NCBI GenBank assembly: GCA_002077045.2
Contig: KZ111152.1
Coordinates: 404,830-468,829, forward strand
Source: Rachicladosporium sp. CCFEE 5018
Lineage: Eukaryota; Ascomycota; Dothideomycetes; Cladosporiales; Cladosporiaceae
Length of the DNA stretch: 64,000 nucleotides
Direction of reading: 5' to 3'
Positions 22,400 to 31,757 of this stretch are shown here, piece by piece. Under the pieces are notes generated by a model that did not search any database, was not told the origin of the DNA, and saw only the letters and a list, made by a program, of their open reading frames with translations. Within the stretch, counting starts at the first letter, position 1, and each line of letters opens with the position of its first letter. The position numbers and the translations under genes are program-made.

Positions 22400-23185
22400 T
22401 CATGGCCTCATCTTCGTCACGGCATCTCTGAGAGCGGCTCTGTGTGTCGCGAACAGCGCTTGCTGGCTTGGTGCAGATACAACCTTATCGAATAGACAAT
22501 CGCAGTATGCTTTGCGATCTTCCTTCCCGCATTTGCAGCTACAAGCTAGGCACCTCTGTGTTCGGATCACCAGTACATCTGCGGGATTGGAGGCAAGTCT
22601 GCGCACCTCGTATGAGGCCTTTAAGATTTTCAGCAGCGGAGTCATGTGCTTTACAAGCAGCTCGGATCTCGGACCCGGAGCTCCTGCGCCATTACGGCAG
22701 AGGCCCGAATGACCTATTGCGAGACGGCGGAGATTGACCAGTGGTAGCAAGCTTCGCCAAAATGCTTTCGCTGAACCGACGACATAGTGGTGAAGCTCGA
22801 CCTGCTTGATCGCATACGCAGGGCCGCCGAAGGAGGTCAGGAAGTTGGCTAGTCTTGCGGTGTTCAAGAACTTGAAGATATTGCTGCCGTAGAGCACCTC
22901 TTCGGCCTCAGTGTGCACTAGCTTACAGACCATCAAGAGTGCCGTCGCTCTGGCAGGCTCTGGCACCCACTCGCGAGTGGTGGTATCGAAGATCTGTCCG
23001 ATGTGACTTGCATTCCGCTGGTGGCCAGCGACCACATAGCGCTGTTCGCGAGAACCATTCCGATTGACGGGATACGTCACCGTGAACTCGATGGGATTCG
23101 GTTTCGTGAGAACGTAGCCGAAAATTTCCTTCCTGATCTCTGGCGGAAGACGATCGGTGAGGTAGCAGTTCGTTGAACGAGCCAT
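22400..23185 (-). CDS. F-box-like/LPxEIR family protein, array member 1 (Cys-cluster type)
   Basis: A 261-aa, single-exon protein of unknown function. The N terminus has LTDRLPPEIRKEIFGYVL, which resembles an F-box or the fungal LPxEIR motif. Next come LMVCKLVHTEAEEVLYGSN and FWRSLLPLVNLRRL followed by H..LC, motifs shared by most of the array. The C-terminal part has RCLACSCKCGKEDRKAYCDC, a C-x2-C-x-C-x-C cluster that looks metal-binding, then a helical tail. No signal peptide or transmembrane segment is visible. It is the last gene of the leftward array. An F-box role in substrate selection for SCF ligases is possible but unproven. Confidence 0.8.
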   Translation of the reverse strand: MARSTNCYLTDRLPPEIRKEIFGYVLTKPNPIEFTVTYPVNRNGSREQRYVVAGHQRNASHIGQIFDTTTREWVPEPARATALLMVCKLVHTEAEEVLYGSNIFKFLNTARLANFLTSFGGPAYAIKQVELHHYVVGSAKAFWRSLLPLVNLRRLAIGHSGLCRNGAGAPGPRSELLVKHMTPLLKILKASYEVRRLASNPADVLVIRTQRCLACSCKCGKEDRKAYCDCLFDKVVSAPSQQALFATHRAALRDAVTKMRP

Positions 23186-23704
23186 CTTGGCGACAGCAAT
23201 GGAAGATCAGGTTTGAGTATCGTCTGGTCTGCTCCGGAAGGTACTGTAGCTCAGCGCACGACACGGTAAGAGATTGATACTGCAGAGAGCTCGAACAGTC
23301 CAGATCTGGCAAATTGGATCACGTGTCCTGCTGCTAATTGCAGAGTGACACGACTGAGTGATGCTGCCCTCGTACAATGAGCTAAGGGCTGCTGCTCTAC
23401 TCACGGTACCCGCAGCAAGAATGACAAGCTGCACTCACTGCTTGATCGCCGGAGTGAGTGAGAGAAATCCCTGGCGCTTGCTCAGCTTGAACTCATCCTG
23501 CGGCTGATCAACAGGCTCGATACTGCATATCATGTACACTGAGACGACACAAGAAAGTAATTCAACCGCCGAGCCGATTCCAGCCCCCCGCGCTCTACAC
23601 ACACCGCCAAACCCAGCCCGATACCGGTCTCCAAGTCCGCCTTCCTTCGCAACTTACACCTCGCCCCTCAGACATCTCGCCACCCATCCTCCGAGTCTCG
23701 GTCG

Positions 23705-24493
23705 TTACCTTGATTTCTCCTGCGTTTCCTTCATCGTCGCCGCAATCAGCCCCTCGATCCGACCGACGAGCTTCGCGTGCTCGGCCGCGGCCGCTTGGGT
23801 CCCACACGCCGTCGTACATTGGTCGTAATGCGGATCGCGGAAGTCCTTTAGTCGATGATCGTTGCGGCACCACCAGCAAGGTATCTTGGACACCTTGAGA
23901 CGGATCAGGCTTCGGAGGTCCACGTCCTTCTCCCGTGCAGTACGCGCAGCGTGTAAAACCTCTAGCAGCGGCTCCATGTACTGCTGCACAGCATGCAATT
24001 TGACCGGCCGCGCGCGAGTCTGACATAGCTCGTAATGCGGAAGAGTGATAGTGCGTAGGTTGACGAGGGGGACTAGACTGTGCCAGAACTGCTCCGCTGT
24101 ACTGAGCACGTAGCGCTCGATGATAAGAGCTTTGATTGCATGCTTAGGCGCGCCGATCTCTTCGAGGAACTTCGTAACGGCAGTGGTGCTCGGAAAGACG
24201 AAGCTGTTTGTGCTGAACAGGACCTCACTGGCCTCGGCCCGAAAGGTTTTGCACGTTCTCAAGAGGGCGGTCGTGTTGTCCAAATCAGGTCCAGGAAGAA
24301 GACTGCCGTCGTTGTCGATCACCCATTTGCGCTTGCGTTGGCCTTCGGCGTTCTTGGGCAGGGTGTATCGGAAGTATATTGGTTCCTCCCGAGCCAGGAC
24401 ATAGGAGAATATTTGCGCCCTCACTTCCGTCGGTACGCGATCGACGAAGATGCATGGAGTAATCGCTCTAGCGACAGAATGCGTCGTTCCCAT
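23705..24493 (-). CDS. F-box-like/LPxEIR family protein, array member 2 (CxxC type)
   Basis: A 262-aa, single-exon paralogue. The N terminus is FVDRVPTEVRAQIFSYVLA, followed by the basic strand RKRKWVIDN, TCKTFRAEASEVLFSTNSF and FWHSLVPLVNLRTITLPH..LC. The C-terminal cluster is reduced to CWWC plus later single cysteines (YDQCTTAC). It is closest to member 4 by the shared KRKWV and FPSTTAV-type segments. The start is the first ATG at 24493. Function is unknown. Confidence 0.8.
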   Translation of the reverse strand: MGTTHSVARAITPCIFVDRVPTEVRAQIFSYVLAREEPIYFRYTLPKNAEGQRKRKWVIDNDGSLLPGPDLDNTTALLRTCKTFRAEASEVLFSTNSFVFPSTTAVTKFLEEIGAPKHAIKALIIERYVLSTAEQFWHSLVPLVNLRTITLPHYELCQTRARPVKLHAVQQYMEPLLEVLHAARTAREKDVDLRSLIRLKVSKIPCWWCRNDHRLKDFRDPHYDQCTTACGTQAAAAEHAKLVGRIEGLIAATMKETQEKSR

Positions 24494-25095
24494 ATTGTAG
24501 CATGCCCAGCGGATGAGAAGTGTCAGTGTGAGTAGTGTCAGTGTGTTTGGATGTCGATCTATACATCATCAACGGTCCACAATAGAATTCTTAAGAAGTG
24601 ACTGTTCTGGCACGTGCGGCATGGTAAGCAAAAGGTGAAGGAAGTCGATGTGCAACTAGGTGAGGAAGGTGCGAAGTAACTCTGGACTGAAAGACAGAAC
24701 ACTTACGAAGTGCTCAAGACCAGCGAGATCAGTGCGACTTTGCGGGCAATGTGTCTTGATAGCGTAGCAAACAGTGCGCGAAGAACACACATTTGTCCTA
24801 TCGACCCAACTAAGCTGGTAGGATTCTTCTTCGCATGGCTTCGATGGTCCTGGCGCTATGCTACGGCGACGTCTACCTACTGTCACCGCACCGCATGTCA
24901 AGCTATTGGGACCGCCAGGCACCTCGCACACGATTCGCCATGTCCTTATCCTGGATCCCAGCCGCTTCTCTAATCACTTGTCGGTCTGTCTAGCGGTCCT
25001 GAAGACCACGGTACGCATGTGAGAGACTCAGATTCCTCGCCCCGAGAACTTGCCTGTCAATAGCACATGCTTTCGATGATCGATCAATCTCGTGT

Positions 25096-25965
25096 TTAGG
25101 CATTCATTGCCGTTGTCAGCTGCTTTCTAGAGAGGCGACGCAATTCCTGGACCGCCTGCTCGAGAGTCGCCCTGATCGACTGTGCCAGTTCTGCGTGCCT
25201 CGTATCTGATGCAAGTTCGTCTTTTTTACGCTCAGGACATTTCGCTATCCTCGGCGCTCCGTGTTGTACCTCACAAGTGCAATTGCAGGCTTCACAGAAG
25301 TCTGCCTGGACCTGCAAGACATCCACTGGACTGGCCGTCAATCCCTGCGTATCATACGATGCACTCAGGCTTCTCATCAACGGCATAACCAATCTCTGCA
25401 GCTCTCCCAAGCTCACGCTAGGAAAGCTACGCTCACACAGCCTCGCGTGAGCAATCGTGATGGTTCGTAGATTTGTCAGAGGCAATAACGAGTCCCAGAA
25501 TGTCATCGCGCCCAGCATACTAAAGTAGTACCCGGTGATCCGGACCTTCTGTATGGCCAATTTGCCTGCTCCTGGCATTTTCAGGAAACCCATCAAGGTT
25601 TCTTCGTCACAAACCGAAAAATCGTTGCTTCCGTACAACACTTGCGTGGCTTCGGTGCTGATGAGGGTGCAGGTCTGCAGTAGTGCAGTGAACCTAAGAG
25701 GTGACGGCACCCAACTGTGTTTGGCGCGATCGTGGACGTACCCCGGATGGTGAGGATGTTCGCGGTGGGTGCTGATGTAGTATCTGTTCTCTGGCTCACC
25801 TGGTGTACCGCGAGGGCGGATATAACGGATGACAATCGGAGATCGTTTGATCAGTAGCTGACGGAGAGTGCGATCCCTGATGTCCGGCGGAATCCGATCA
25901 ATCAAGAAGCATGTCGAAGTGGGTGGAATGTTGGTGATGGACATGGGGACCTTGTGTTTAGGCAT
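25096..25965 (-). CDS. F-box-like/LPxEIR family protein, array member 3 (Cys-cluster type)
   Basis: A 289-aa, single-exon paralogue. The motif order is FLIDRIPPDIRDRTLRQLLI, then LLQTCTLISTEATQVLYGSN, FWDSLLPLTNLRTITIAHARLC, SYDTQGLTASPVDVLQV, and the cluster CEACNCTC. The N-terminal motif departs most from the array consensus (DIRDRTLRQ instead of EIRKEIFSY). A second possible start is Met8. No signal sequence is visible and the role is unknown. Confidence 0.8.
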   Translation of the reverse strand: MPKHKVPMSITNIPPTSTCFLIDRIPPDIRDRTLRQLLIKRSPIVIRYIRPRGTPGEPENRYYISTHREHPHHPGYVHDRAKHSWVPSPLRFTALLQTCTLISTEATQVLYGSNDFSVCDEETLMGFLKMPGAGKLAIQKVRITGYYFSMLGAMTFWDSLLPLTNLRTITIAHARLCERSFPSVSLGELQRLVMPLMRSLSASYDTQGLTASPVDVLQVQADFCEACNCTCEVQHGAPRIAKCPERKKDELASDTRHAELAQSIRATLEQAVQELRRLSRKQLTTAMNA

Positions 25966-26453
25966 CGTAGCAGATGTGTAAGTTGGATAGTGAGTGGATG
26001 AGGTAGCACCTTAGTGCAAGAAGAGGAAGGACTCAGGCTTCGTACACAAGCATGGCGTCTCATGGGAAAAGACGAGGCTGATTGCGGTATGAATTTTTCG
26101 TGAGGACTAAGTAAAGGTTGACCGGAGTTGGCATGAGCTGACAAACGTCCCACAGGAAGATGGACCACGATCCTGAAGCAGTGAAGGCGAAGATGAAGTC
26201 TCTATGACTACGGTCATGAAGCGAGTCTACATTCTTCCAGCTGACCTTCACCTCATATCGCACGATCAGTATCGCATATGCCGCTGTGTCTCACAACTCA
26301 TGCCATCCGTCGACATGACCCTCGTCCTCGCCAGCGAATCTGACCCGCTATTCCCCAAGTACAGAGGACAAGCACCCATCTCCACTTGCCACTCGCCTGT
26401 CTCTCGACCAGCGCCTCCTTCGCTCCTCGCCTGCGATCCAGCTGTCACCGAAT

Positions 26454-27302
26454 CTACTGGAGCGCAGCCGCAATCAGAGCTTGAATGCTGTCCTTCAGCT
26501 TCTGGACCTCCGGAGCTTCCAACTCTGCATACTTGCTAGCACTGGCGTACCCAATGAACCCATCACGTCGCAATTCGGGGCTCTGCCTCACACACGGAAG
26601 ACAGTGACCCCATGACGCGCTTCGCACCTGCACCAAAGCTTGTAGGTCGATCGATTGCTGGCGCTGGTCGTATGCGGTCCGGAGCGTCCTGAGCAGTGGC
26701 TTCATGTGAAGCTGAAGAAGTGACAGCTTGATGCATGTGTCTCGATTCTGGCACAGGCTGTCGTGCAGCAAGGAGATAGAGCGTAGGTTGACGAGTGGTA
26801 GTAGGCTTAGCCAGAAAGCCTTCGAGTTGTTCTTCACATACTGATCGACAGAGATCGCTTTGATGGCGTACTTGGGACCGCCGATCATCTCAACAAAGCT
26901 TATCACTGCGGTCGTGGTCGGGAAGCTGAAGACGTTGCAGCTGAATAGAACTTCGCTGGCCTCTAGGTGGAATAGCTTGCAGGTCGATAGTAGTCCAGCG
27001 CCTAGGCGATGTCGAATCTTCTCATAGCGGTGATTGGTGGTGTTGTATGTTGTCTGGGGCCGGGCTACCCACTTGCGTTTGCGATTGCCCTCATCGTTGC
27101 GAGGCTGGATGTATTGGAACTTAATGGGTTTATCTTTGGTGAGGACGTAGCTGAAGATCTCCTTCCTGATCTCTGTCGGTACCCGGTCGGTGAAAGTACA
27201 GGGTGCTGCAATCGAGCTGATTGGGGTGTTGGGGGCCATGATCAAGACTGTGTGCGCGTTTGATGGTGGTGTGGTAGTCGGAAAGAGATCAGATGTACCC
27301 AA
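26454..27302 (-). CDS. F-box-like/LPxEIR family protein, array member 4 (CxxC type)
   Basis: A 282-aa, single-exon paralogue, closest to member 2. It has FTDRVPTEIRKEIFSYVLT, the basic KRKWVARP, STCKLFHLEASEVLFSCNVF, FWLSLLPLVNLRSISLLHDSLC and a single C-terminal CLPC. The first ATG is at 27302. A start at MAPNTP (27239) would remove a poorly conserved 21-residue leader and aligns better with the other members. Confidence 0.8.
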   Translation of the reverse strand: MGTSDLFPTTTPPSNAHTVLIMAPNTPISSIAAPCTFTDRVPTEIRKEIFSYVLTKDKPIKFQYIQPRNDEGNRKRKWVARPQTTYNTTNHRYEKIRHRLGAGLLSTCKLFHLEASEVLFSCNVFSFPTTTAVISFVEMIGGPKYAIKAISVDQYVKNNSKAFWLSLLPLVNLRSISLLHDSLCQNRDTCIKLSLLQLHMKPLLRTLRTAYDQRQQSIDLQALVQVRSASWGHCLPCVRQSPELRRDGFIGYASASKYAELEAPEVQKLKDSIQALIAAALQ

Positions 27303-27675
27303 GTCTGGATGTCGAAAGCGGTATGTGCTTGTTGCGTAAACGCGTGAGGCAAGTGCGGCTACGTGCGTGAGCAGAACGGCGGCAGGAGCGTCGAGGAGTG
27401 CAGTGAGACCGACTTCACTTCAGCTTTGTCGCAGGCGCCAGCAGCTACTCATCTATACATGGTGAACGTGTCGAGAACAATGGAATCGTGATATGAGAGA
27501 TAGCCAGCAGCGTTCGCATGCCTCCTCTGTTAATCATTGCCCTACCCACTCATATATGCAGCAACATCTGCAACGACTTCGATGTACACAATCACCAATG
27601 AGCCGCTGCCATGTTGTGGCTATGCTGTCACTGCACTCCATCCTACCAGCTGCATGTCCGTCGTGAAGTCACAGT

Positions 27676-28605
27676 CTAGTCGCCCAGCCCCGCCACCGTC
27701 TCCCTCATAGCAGCGCTAACAGTCTTCACCAGCGCGGCATGCCCGACACCGAACGCCGCATAGTTCTCCTCCCAGTCCTTAGAATCGGTGCATGCCGCCT
27801 TGCACTTTGGCGCCTTCCCACACGTGCACATACAGCCCCAGCAGCGGTACTTGCTGATCTGCAAGACGTCTGCGGCGTTCGGTGCGAGGCCCTGATGCTT
27901 GTACGAGTCCTGCAGTACCTTCAAAAACGGCGTCAACTCGCGCTGGAGCGCTGTGAGCGTGATTGACTTGCTCAGCGACTTTGGGCACAGGTGGATGTGT
28001 TCGAGCTTGAAGACGCGGAGGTTGACGAGCGGGAGAAGCGCCTTCCAGAACCCTTTTGCAGCTTTGGTAGTCAGGTCGCCTCCAACATCGAGGACCTTGA
28101 TTGCGTGCATCGGTCCTTCAAAGGTAGCGAGCCAGCCGGCGGCAACTGAGGTCGTCTTGAATTGGAACTCGTTACAGCCATAGAACACCTCGCTGGCTTC
28201 AGCTTGGATCTGCTTACAAGTCTGTAGAAGGGCGGTGATTATGAGCGGCGCTTGGATCCAACTCTTGGTTTTGGGATTGTAGACTTGGCCTGGGTGCTTC
28301 GAGTTGCGGTTGTGAAAGCGGGAGACGTATTTGCCAGAGCCCTTGCCTGATGGGCGGACGACGGCGAATTGGATAGGCCACTCTTTGGTGAGGACGTAGG
28401 AGAAGATGTCTTTGCGGATCTCGATTGGGATGCGGTCGAGTAGATAGCATACCGGTGGCGGCATTATAGTGGCCGATGGTGAGGTATCACTGGTCTTCGA
28501 CTTCTTGATGCGCTCGCGCGGTGACATGGTGGTCTCTTTTGTCGACGCCGTCGAGAAGTGTCGTTGAAACTGGTGAAGTGGCCAAAGTCTGTGAGATATC
28601 AGCAC
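27676..28605 (-). CDS. F-box-like/LPxEIR family protein, array member 5 (Cys-cluster type)
   Basis: A paralogue of 309 aa at most. Core motifs are LLDRIPIEIRKDIFSYVLTK, LLQTCKQIQAEASEVFYGCN, FWKALLPLVNLRVFKLEHIHLC and the cluster CWGCMCTCGKAPKCKAAC. The upstream ATG at 28605 adds a leader with Ser/Arg and FSTAST that could resemble a weak mitochondrial signal. The starts MSPRER (28527) or MPPPVC (28464) fit the length of the other members better. Function is unknown. Confidence 0.8.
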   Translation of the reverse strand: MLISHRLWPLHQFQRHFSTASTKETTMSPRERIKKSKTSDTSPSATIMPPPVCYLLDRIPIEIRKDIFSYVLTKEWPIQFAVVRPSGKGSGKYVSRFHNRNSKHPGQVYNPKTKSWIQAPLIITALLQTCKQIQAEASEVFYGCNEFQFKTTSVAAGWLATFEGPMHAIKVLDVGGDLTTKAAKGFWKALLPLVNLRVFKLEHIHLCPKSLSKSITLTALQRELTPFLKVLQDSYKHQGLAPNAADVLQISKYRCWGCMCTCGKAPKCKAACTDSKDWEENYAAFGVGHAALVKTVSAAMRETVAGLGD

Positions 28606-29008
28606 CTAAATGCGCCTTCTAGAGTGAAGCCCAGGAGCTAGTCTGAGTAAAGCCTTGCTGCCTGTTCGGCATGTGACAACACGAGCTGTGGGAACTGATG
28701 TACTGCGCTACAAGAAAGCATGCCACGTTGTTGAGTTGAATGCCGGTCCAACAGGACCTCATTCACCATCCCGACGATCTAGCTAAGCCATGCGACGACC
28801 CCATTCCCAAGCGAAGAAACAAAGTCCACTGTTGCGCACTGCCGTCGTACTTACTCTGACTGTCGTGCATGACCCCATTCTCGTCGCCCATCTCGCTGCA
28901 CAGCTTATCATGCAATAGCCTGCAAGCCACCACTCCCGTCCTACGCCTTTCTCGTCCCTTGTCAAAGTGGATCTCATCGAAGATCCCCGATCAGACTCGT
29001 GACGCCCG

Positions 29009-29887
29009 TCACTCCTCGTCCGCCAGCGCCTGCCTCAGTCTGTCCTCCACGCTCTTAACTAGACCTGCTCGCTTCGCGGCAGCGGCCAGTCTGTACGGAG
29101 TCCATGTGCAAGTCGTCCCGCAGTTCTCACCCACACCACAAATACATAAGCCAGTGTTATACCACGACGGGGCCTCCCATCCAATGCTCAATGTCTTCAC
29201 GGGGTCCAACGGCAAACCCTGCTGCTGATACGAAGCCCTCAGCGCCTTCAGAAGAGGCAGCACCCGATGTTTGAGAGTGGGCCAGGATCGTTTTGCAGCC
29301 CTTTCCAACCAGAGATGCTCGATCTTGAGACTGCGAAGGTTCACAAGCAGCGAGATGTCTTGCCAGAACGTCGAGCGTGCTGGAGTCCAATACTTCTCAA
29401 TCGCGAGATGTCTGATAAAGCGCTTGTTGCTGCCTATGCCGTCCAAGAACTCTTGCGCATTCACGACGTTGTGGAGGACAAAGCTGTTGCTGCCATACAG
29501 AATTTCGCTGGCTTCTCCAGCGAACAGCTTGCAAGTCTGCAAGATCCCGGTAAAGCACGGCGCCTTGACCCACCGCTTTGATTGCGGATCGTAGATTTGT
29601 CCTGGGTGGCGGAAGTCACGAGTATTGGTGCTGATGACGCATTTCGCCTTTCCGCCGTTGCGGCTCGATGTTGGGAAGATTCTGCGGAATTGAATGTGGC
29701 CGTCTTTGATGAGTAGGTAGCCTAGTATTCGGACGCGAATCTCTGGCGGAATGCGGTCGGTGAGAGGGCACGCTGTTAGGATGCCAGTGCTCGAAGAAGC
29801 CATGGCCGTTGTTGCTTCTGATTTGGATGTGGTAGGTAATTGCAAAGATGTGTGAAAGGATGAGTCTGTGTTGAAGTAAGTGATCAA
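29009..29887 (-). CDS. F-box-like/LPxEIR family protein, array member 6 (variant Cys motif), contig 2 allele
   Basis: A paralogue of 292 aa at most, or 264 aa from MASSST (29803). It has LTDRIPPEIRVRILGYLLI, ILQTCKLFAGEASEILYGSN, FWQDISLLVNLRSLKIEHLWLE (lacking the usual LC) and a rearranged cysteine set, LCICGVGENCGTTC. The identity between contigs ends inside this gene, at 29188. The contig 3 allele (44622-45500) has nine amino-acid differences and about two silent ones by my hand count. Confidence 0.8.
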   Translation of the reverse strand: MITYFNTDSSFHTSLQLPTTSKSEATTAMASSSTGILTACPLTDRIPPEIRVRILGYLLIKDGHIQFRRIFPTSSRNGGKAKCVISTNTRDFRHPGQIYDPQSKRWVKAPCFTGILQTCKLFAGEASEILYGSNSFVLHNVVNAQEFLDGIGSNKRFIRHLAIEKYWTPARSTFWQDISLLVNLRSLKIEHLWLERAAKRSWPTLKHRVLPLLKALRASYQQQGLPLDPVKTLSIGWEAPSWYNTGLCICGVGENCGTTCTWTPYRLAAAAKRAGLVKSVEDRLRQALADEE

Positions 29888-30500
29888 GGCAGGCTGCAGA
29901 ATATTCCTCCCCTCAAGCGCGTGTCAGCACGTGTATTGAACACACTTCCCGTGAAGACTTCTCGGAGTGAGCTCTAGTTGCAGTCTCATTTGAGCTCACA
30001 CTACAGCTCTGGCTCACTGTAGACGCTCCTGCTGCGTTCACTCGTTAGTTGCTGCCTAAGATGGTGGCCATTGCTCACAAATAGTGCCCAGATCCGTATG
30101 TGTTGGTATCACATTAAAGTACTGAAGCAAGAACAACTAACTCAACACGCTACTGGGAGATAGCAGACTCCGAGTCTGCACTCAAATGATGAAGTTGAAG
30201 ATGTATAGCATGTCTTGTAGAATTGAGGTACCTTGATGCAATTCCATAGACTGGACGTTGCCGATCAGCCGCCTGCCCTTCGTAACCCCTGGGAGACTCA
30301 CATGTCCTTGCCCACCGTCGGAGCCACTTCCAGGGCCGCCACACCTCATGATGTGTGCTTGGCGCTGCAAGTACAGTCCATGTCTGCCGTGCGAGTGTCA
30401 ACGCAACGTCTTTGTGCACGTCAGCGACAGTCAAGCCAAATGTCGAGCCTGAGCACCTGCCTGTAATGACCGTGCCCGGGGCAAGACAGCCTACCCGCTA

Positions 30501-31298
30501 TCAGATTCCTGGATCCGCCAGCGCCTTGCTGAGTGCAGCCCTCACATCCCTGACAAGTTCATCCTGGCCAGCGGCAGACCCCTCCTCAGTGACCAGGCAC
30601 CTGCATACCCTACCCATATCGCGTTCAGTACAAATACAGCAGCAGTAGACGCATGGCTGTGACCTGATCTCCAGAACATCGACCGCATGTATCGGTAACC
30701 TTTGCGCTGCGTAAGACGTCTGCAATACCTTCAACAACGGTAGCATCTGGCGCCCCAGCAACGACAGCCTCAGCCTCTCCCCAGGTGGCTGCTTCTGACA
30801 GATGCACCCGTGACTGATGGACACCGAACGAAGATTCACCAATGAGAGAAAGCTCTTCCACAGGTTTCCAGCGCTGTACCTCACATAGTCCCACATGAAG
30901 ATCTTCCTGATGCTCGCCTTGGCATGGCCGAACGACTCCACTACCCGCATCGCTTCGGTCGAAGTCGAGAAGACAAAGCTATTGCTACCGTAGAACACCT
31001 CCACCGCTTCAGCGTGGAAGGTGCTGCACGTCTGTAGCAGGGCAGTCTGTCGCGGCTTCTTCGGAACCCAGGCTTGAGCTCGGCGACTGTACGCTAGCCC
31101 GGCGTATTTGGTATCAGTGGTGTCTTTGCCGGCGATCCAGCGGCCTTTGCGCTTGCCGTCTACGCGCTGAATGGGCGAGAAGACTCGGTAGAATTTGAAA
31201 GGTTCGGGTCGGATGAGGACGTGGCTGAAGATCATCTTGCGGATCTCGGGCGGGATGCGATCGGTGAAGATGCAGGGTGTGATTGTAGAGGCTGCCAT
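30501..31298 (-). CDS. F-box-like/LPxEIR family protein, array member 7 (Cys-cluster type), contig 2 allele
   Basis: A 265-aa, single-exon paralogue and the promoter-most gene of the array. It has FTDRIPPEIRKMIFSHVLI, LLQTCSTFHAEAVEVFYGSN, LWKSFLSLVNLRSVSISHGC and the cluster CVYCCCIC, with two more cysteines at VCRC. The start ATG is at 31296-31298, shortly before the shared core, which supports short N termini for the other members. The contig 3 allele is 46089-46886. The 459 bp on to the LAT1 stop contain no recognised gene. Confidence 0.8.
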   Translation of the reverse strand: MAASTITPCIFTDRIPPEIRKMIFSHVLIRPEPFKFYRVFSPIQRVDGKRKGRWIAGKDTTDTKYAGLAYSRRAQAWVPKKPRQTALLQTCSTFHAEAVEVFYGSNSFVFSTSTEAMRVVESFGHAKASIRKIFMWDYVRYSAGNLWKSFLSLVNLRSVSISHGCICQKQPPGERLRLSLLGRQMLPLLKVLQTSYAAQRLPIHAVDVLEIRSQPCVYCCCICTERDMGRVCRCLVTEEGSAAGQDELVRDVRAALSKALADPGI

Positions 31299-31757
31299 GA
31301 TCGGTAGCTTCAGTGATCTTGTGGTGTAGTGTTCGATTACTTGGGGGGAATAATCAGTGCAGTGTACTTCTGGACTGTGAGTAGGAGATTATCAGTCCCT
31401 GATGACATCCCAAGCATGTAACAATGCCAATGGCAGTGATATCCGTACTGGCCAGTGAGAATACTCGACTGAGGTTACCTCGTAGGCTGGAGTGAGCTGT
31501 ATCCTGTCCTGTCAGAGTATACTGCGTGGGAAGGGGATGAAGTAAAACCCAGTACTTTCAGCAACGCTCACACTAAATGTACAATGCCAGTCATACTCCC
31601 AGCCAAGCACCCTCGGGCACTCTACCCATGCTCCACCAACGTCCTCCCACAGCGGCCTTCATCGGGATCCTCATCTCGGCCAGCCCGTCTCTAGCCTCCC
31701 AAGTACCACTTCAAACCATTCACAGCCTGACGTCTTTCAGACCCCACTCCGGACAGC

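Larger units (their letters stand above)
22400..31298 (-). other. Tandem array of seven F-box-like, Cys-rich paralogues (contig 2)
   Basis: Seven intronless genes of 261-309 codons follow one another on the minus strand in 8.9 kb. Spacers are 373-613 bp (23186-23704, 24494-25095, 25966-26453, 27303-27675, 28606-29008, 29888-30500), each long enough for its own promoter. I see no other gene in them. All members share DR-P-(E/D)IR near residue 10-55, a TC or VCK..EA(S/T/E)-VL(Y/F) segment, an FW-(S/K)LLPLVNLR-like segment and a C-terminal helical tail. Members 2 and 4 form one subtype (KRKWV, FPxTTAV, single CxxC). Members 1, 3, 5 and 7 have the C-x2-C-x-C-x-C cluster, and member 6 has a variant. 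The order 1-2-3-4 alternates subtypes, which suggests duplication of a two-gene unit. The same array occupies 38013-46886 in contig 3. Confidence 0.85.

Noticed and set aside
28527..28605. Mitochondrial targeting leader on array member 5
   Set aside because: The leader depends on the most upstream ATG; internal starts fit the other members better, so the leader is probably 5' UTR.
12563..29187. Repeat-induced point mutation across the duplicated segments
   Set aside because: RIP would leave dense C-to-T changes and TpA enrichment. The copies are identical here, and single C-to-T changes elsewhere are too few.
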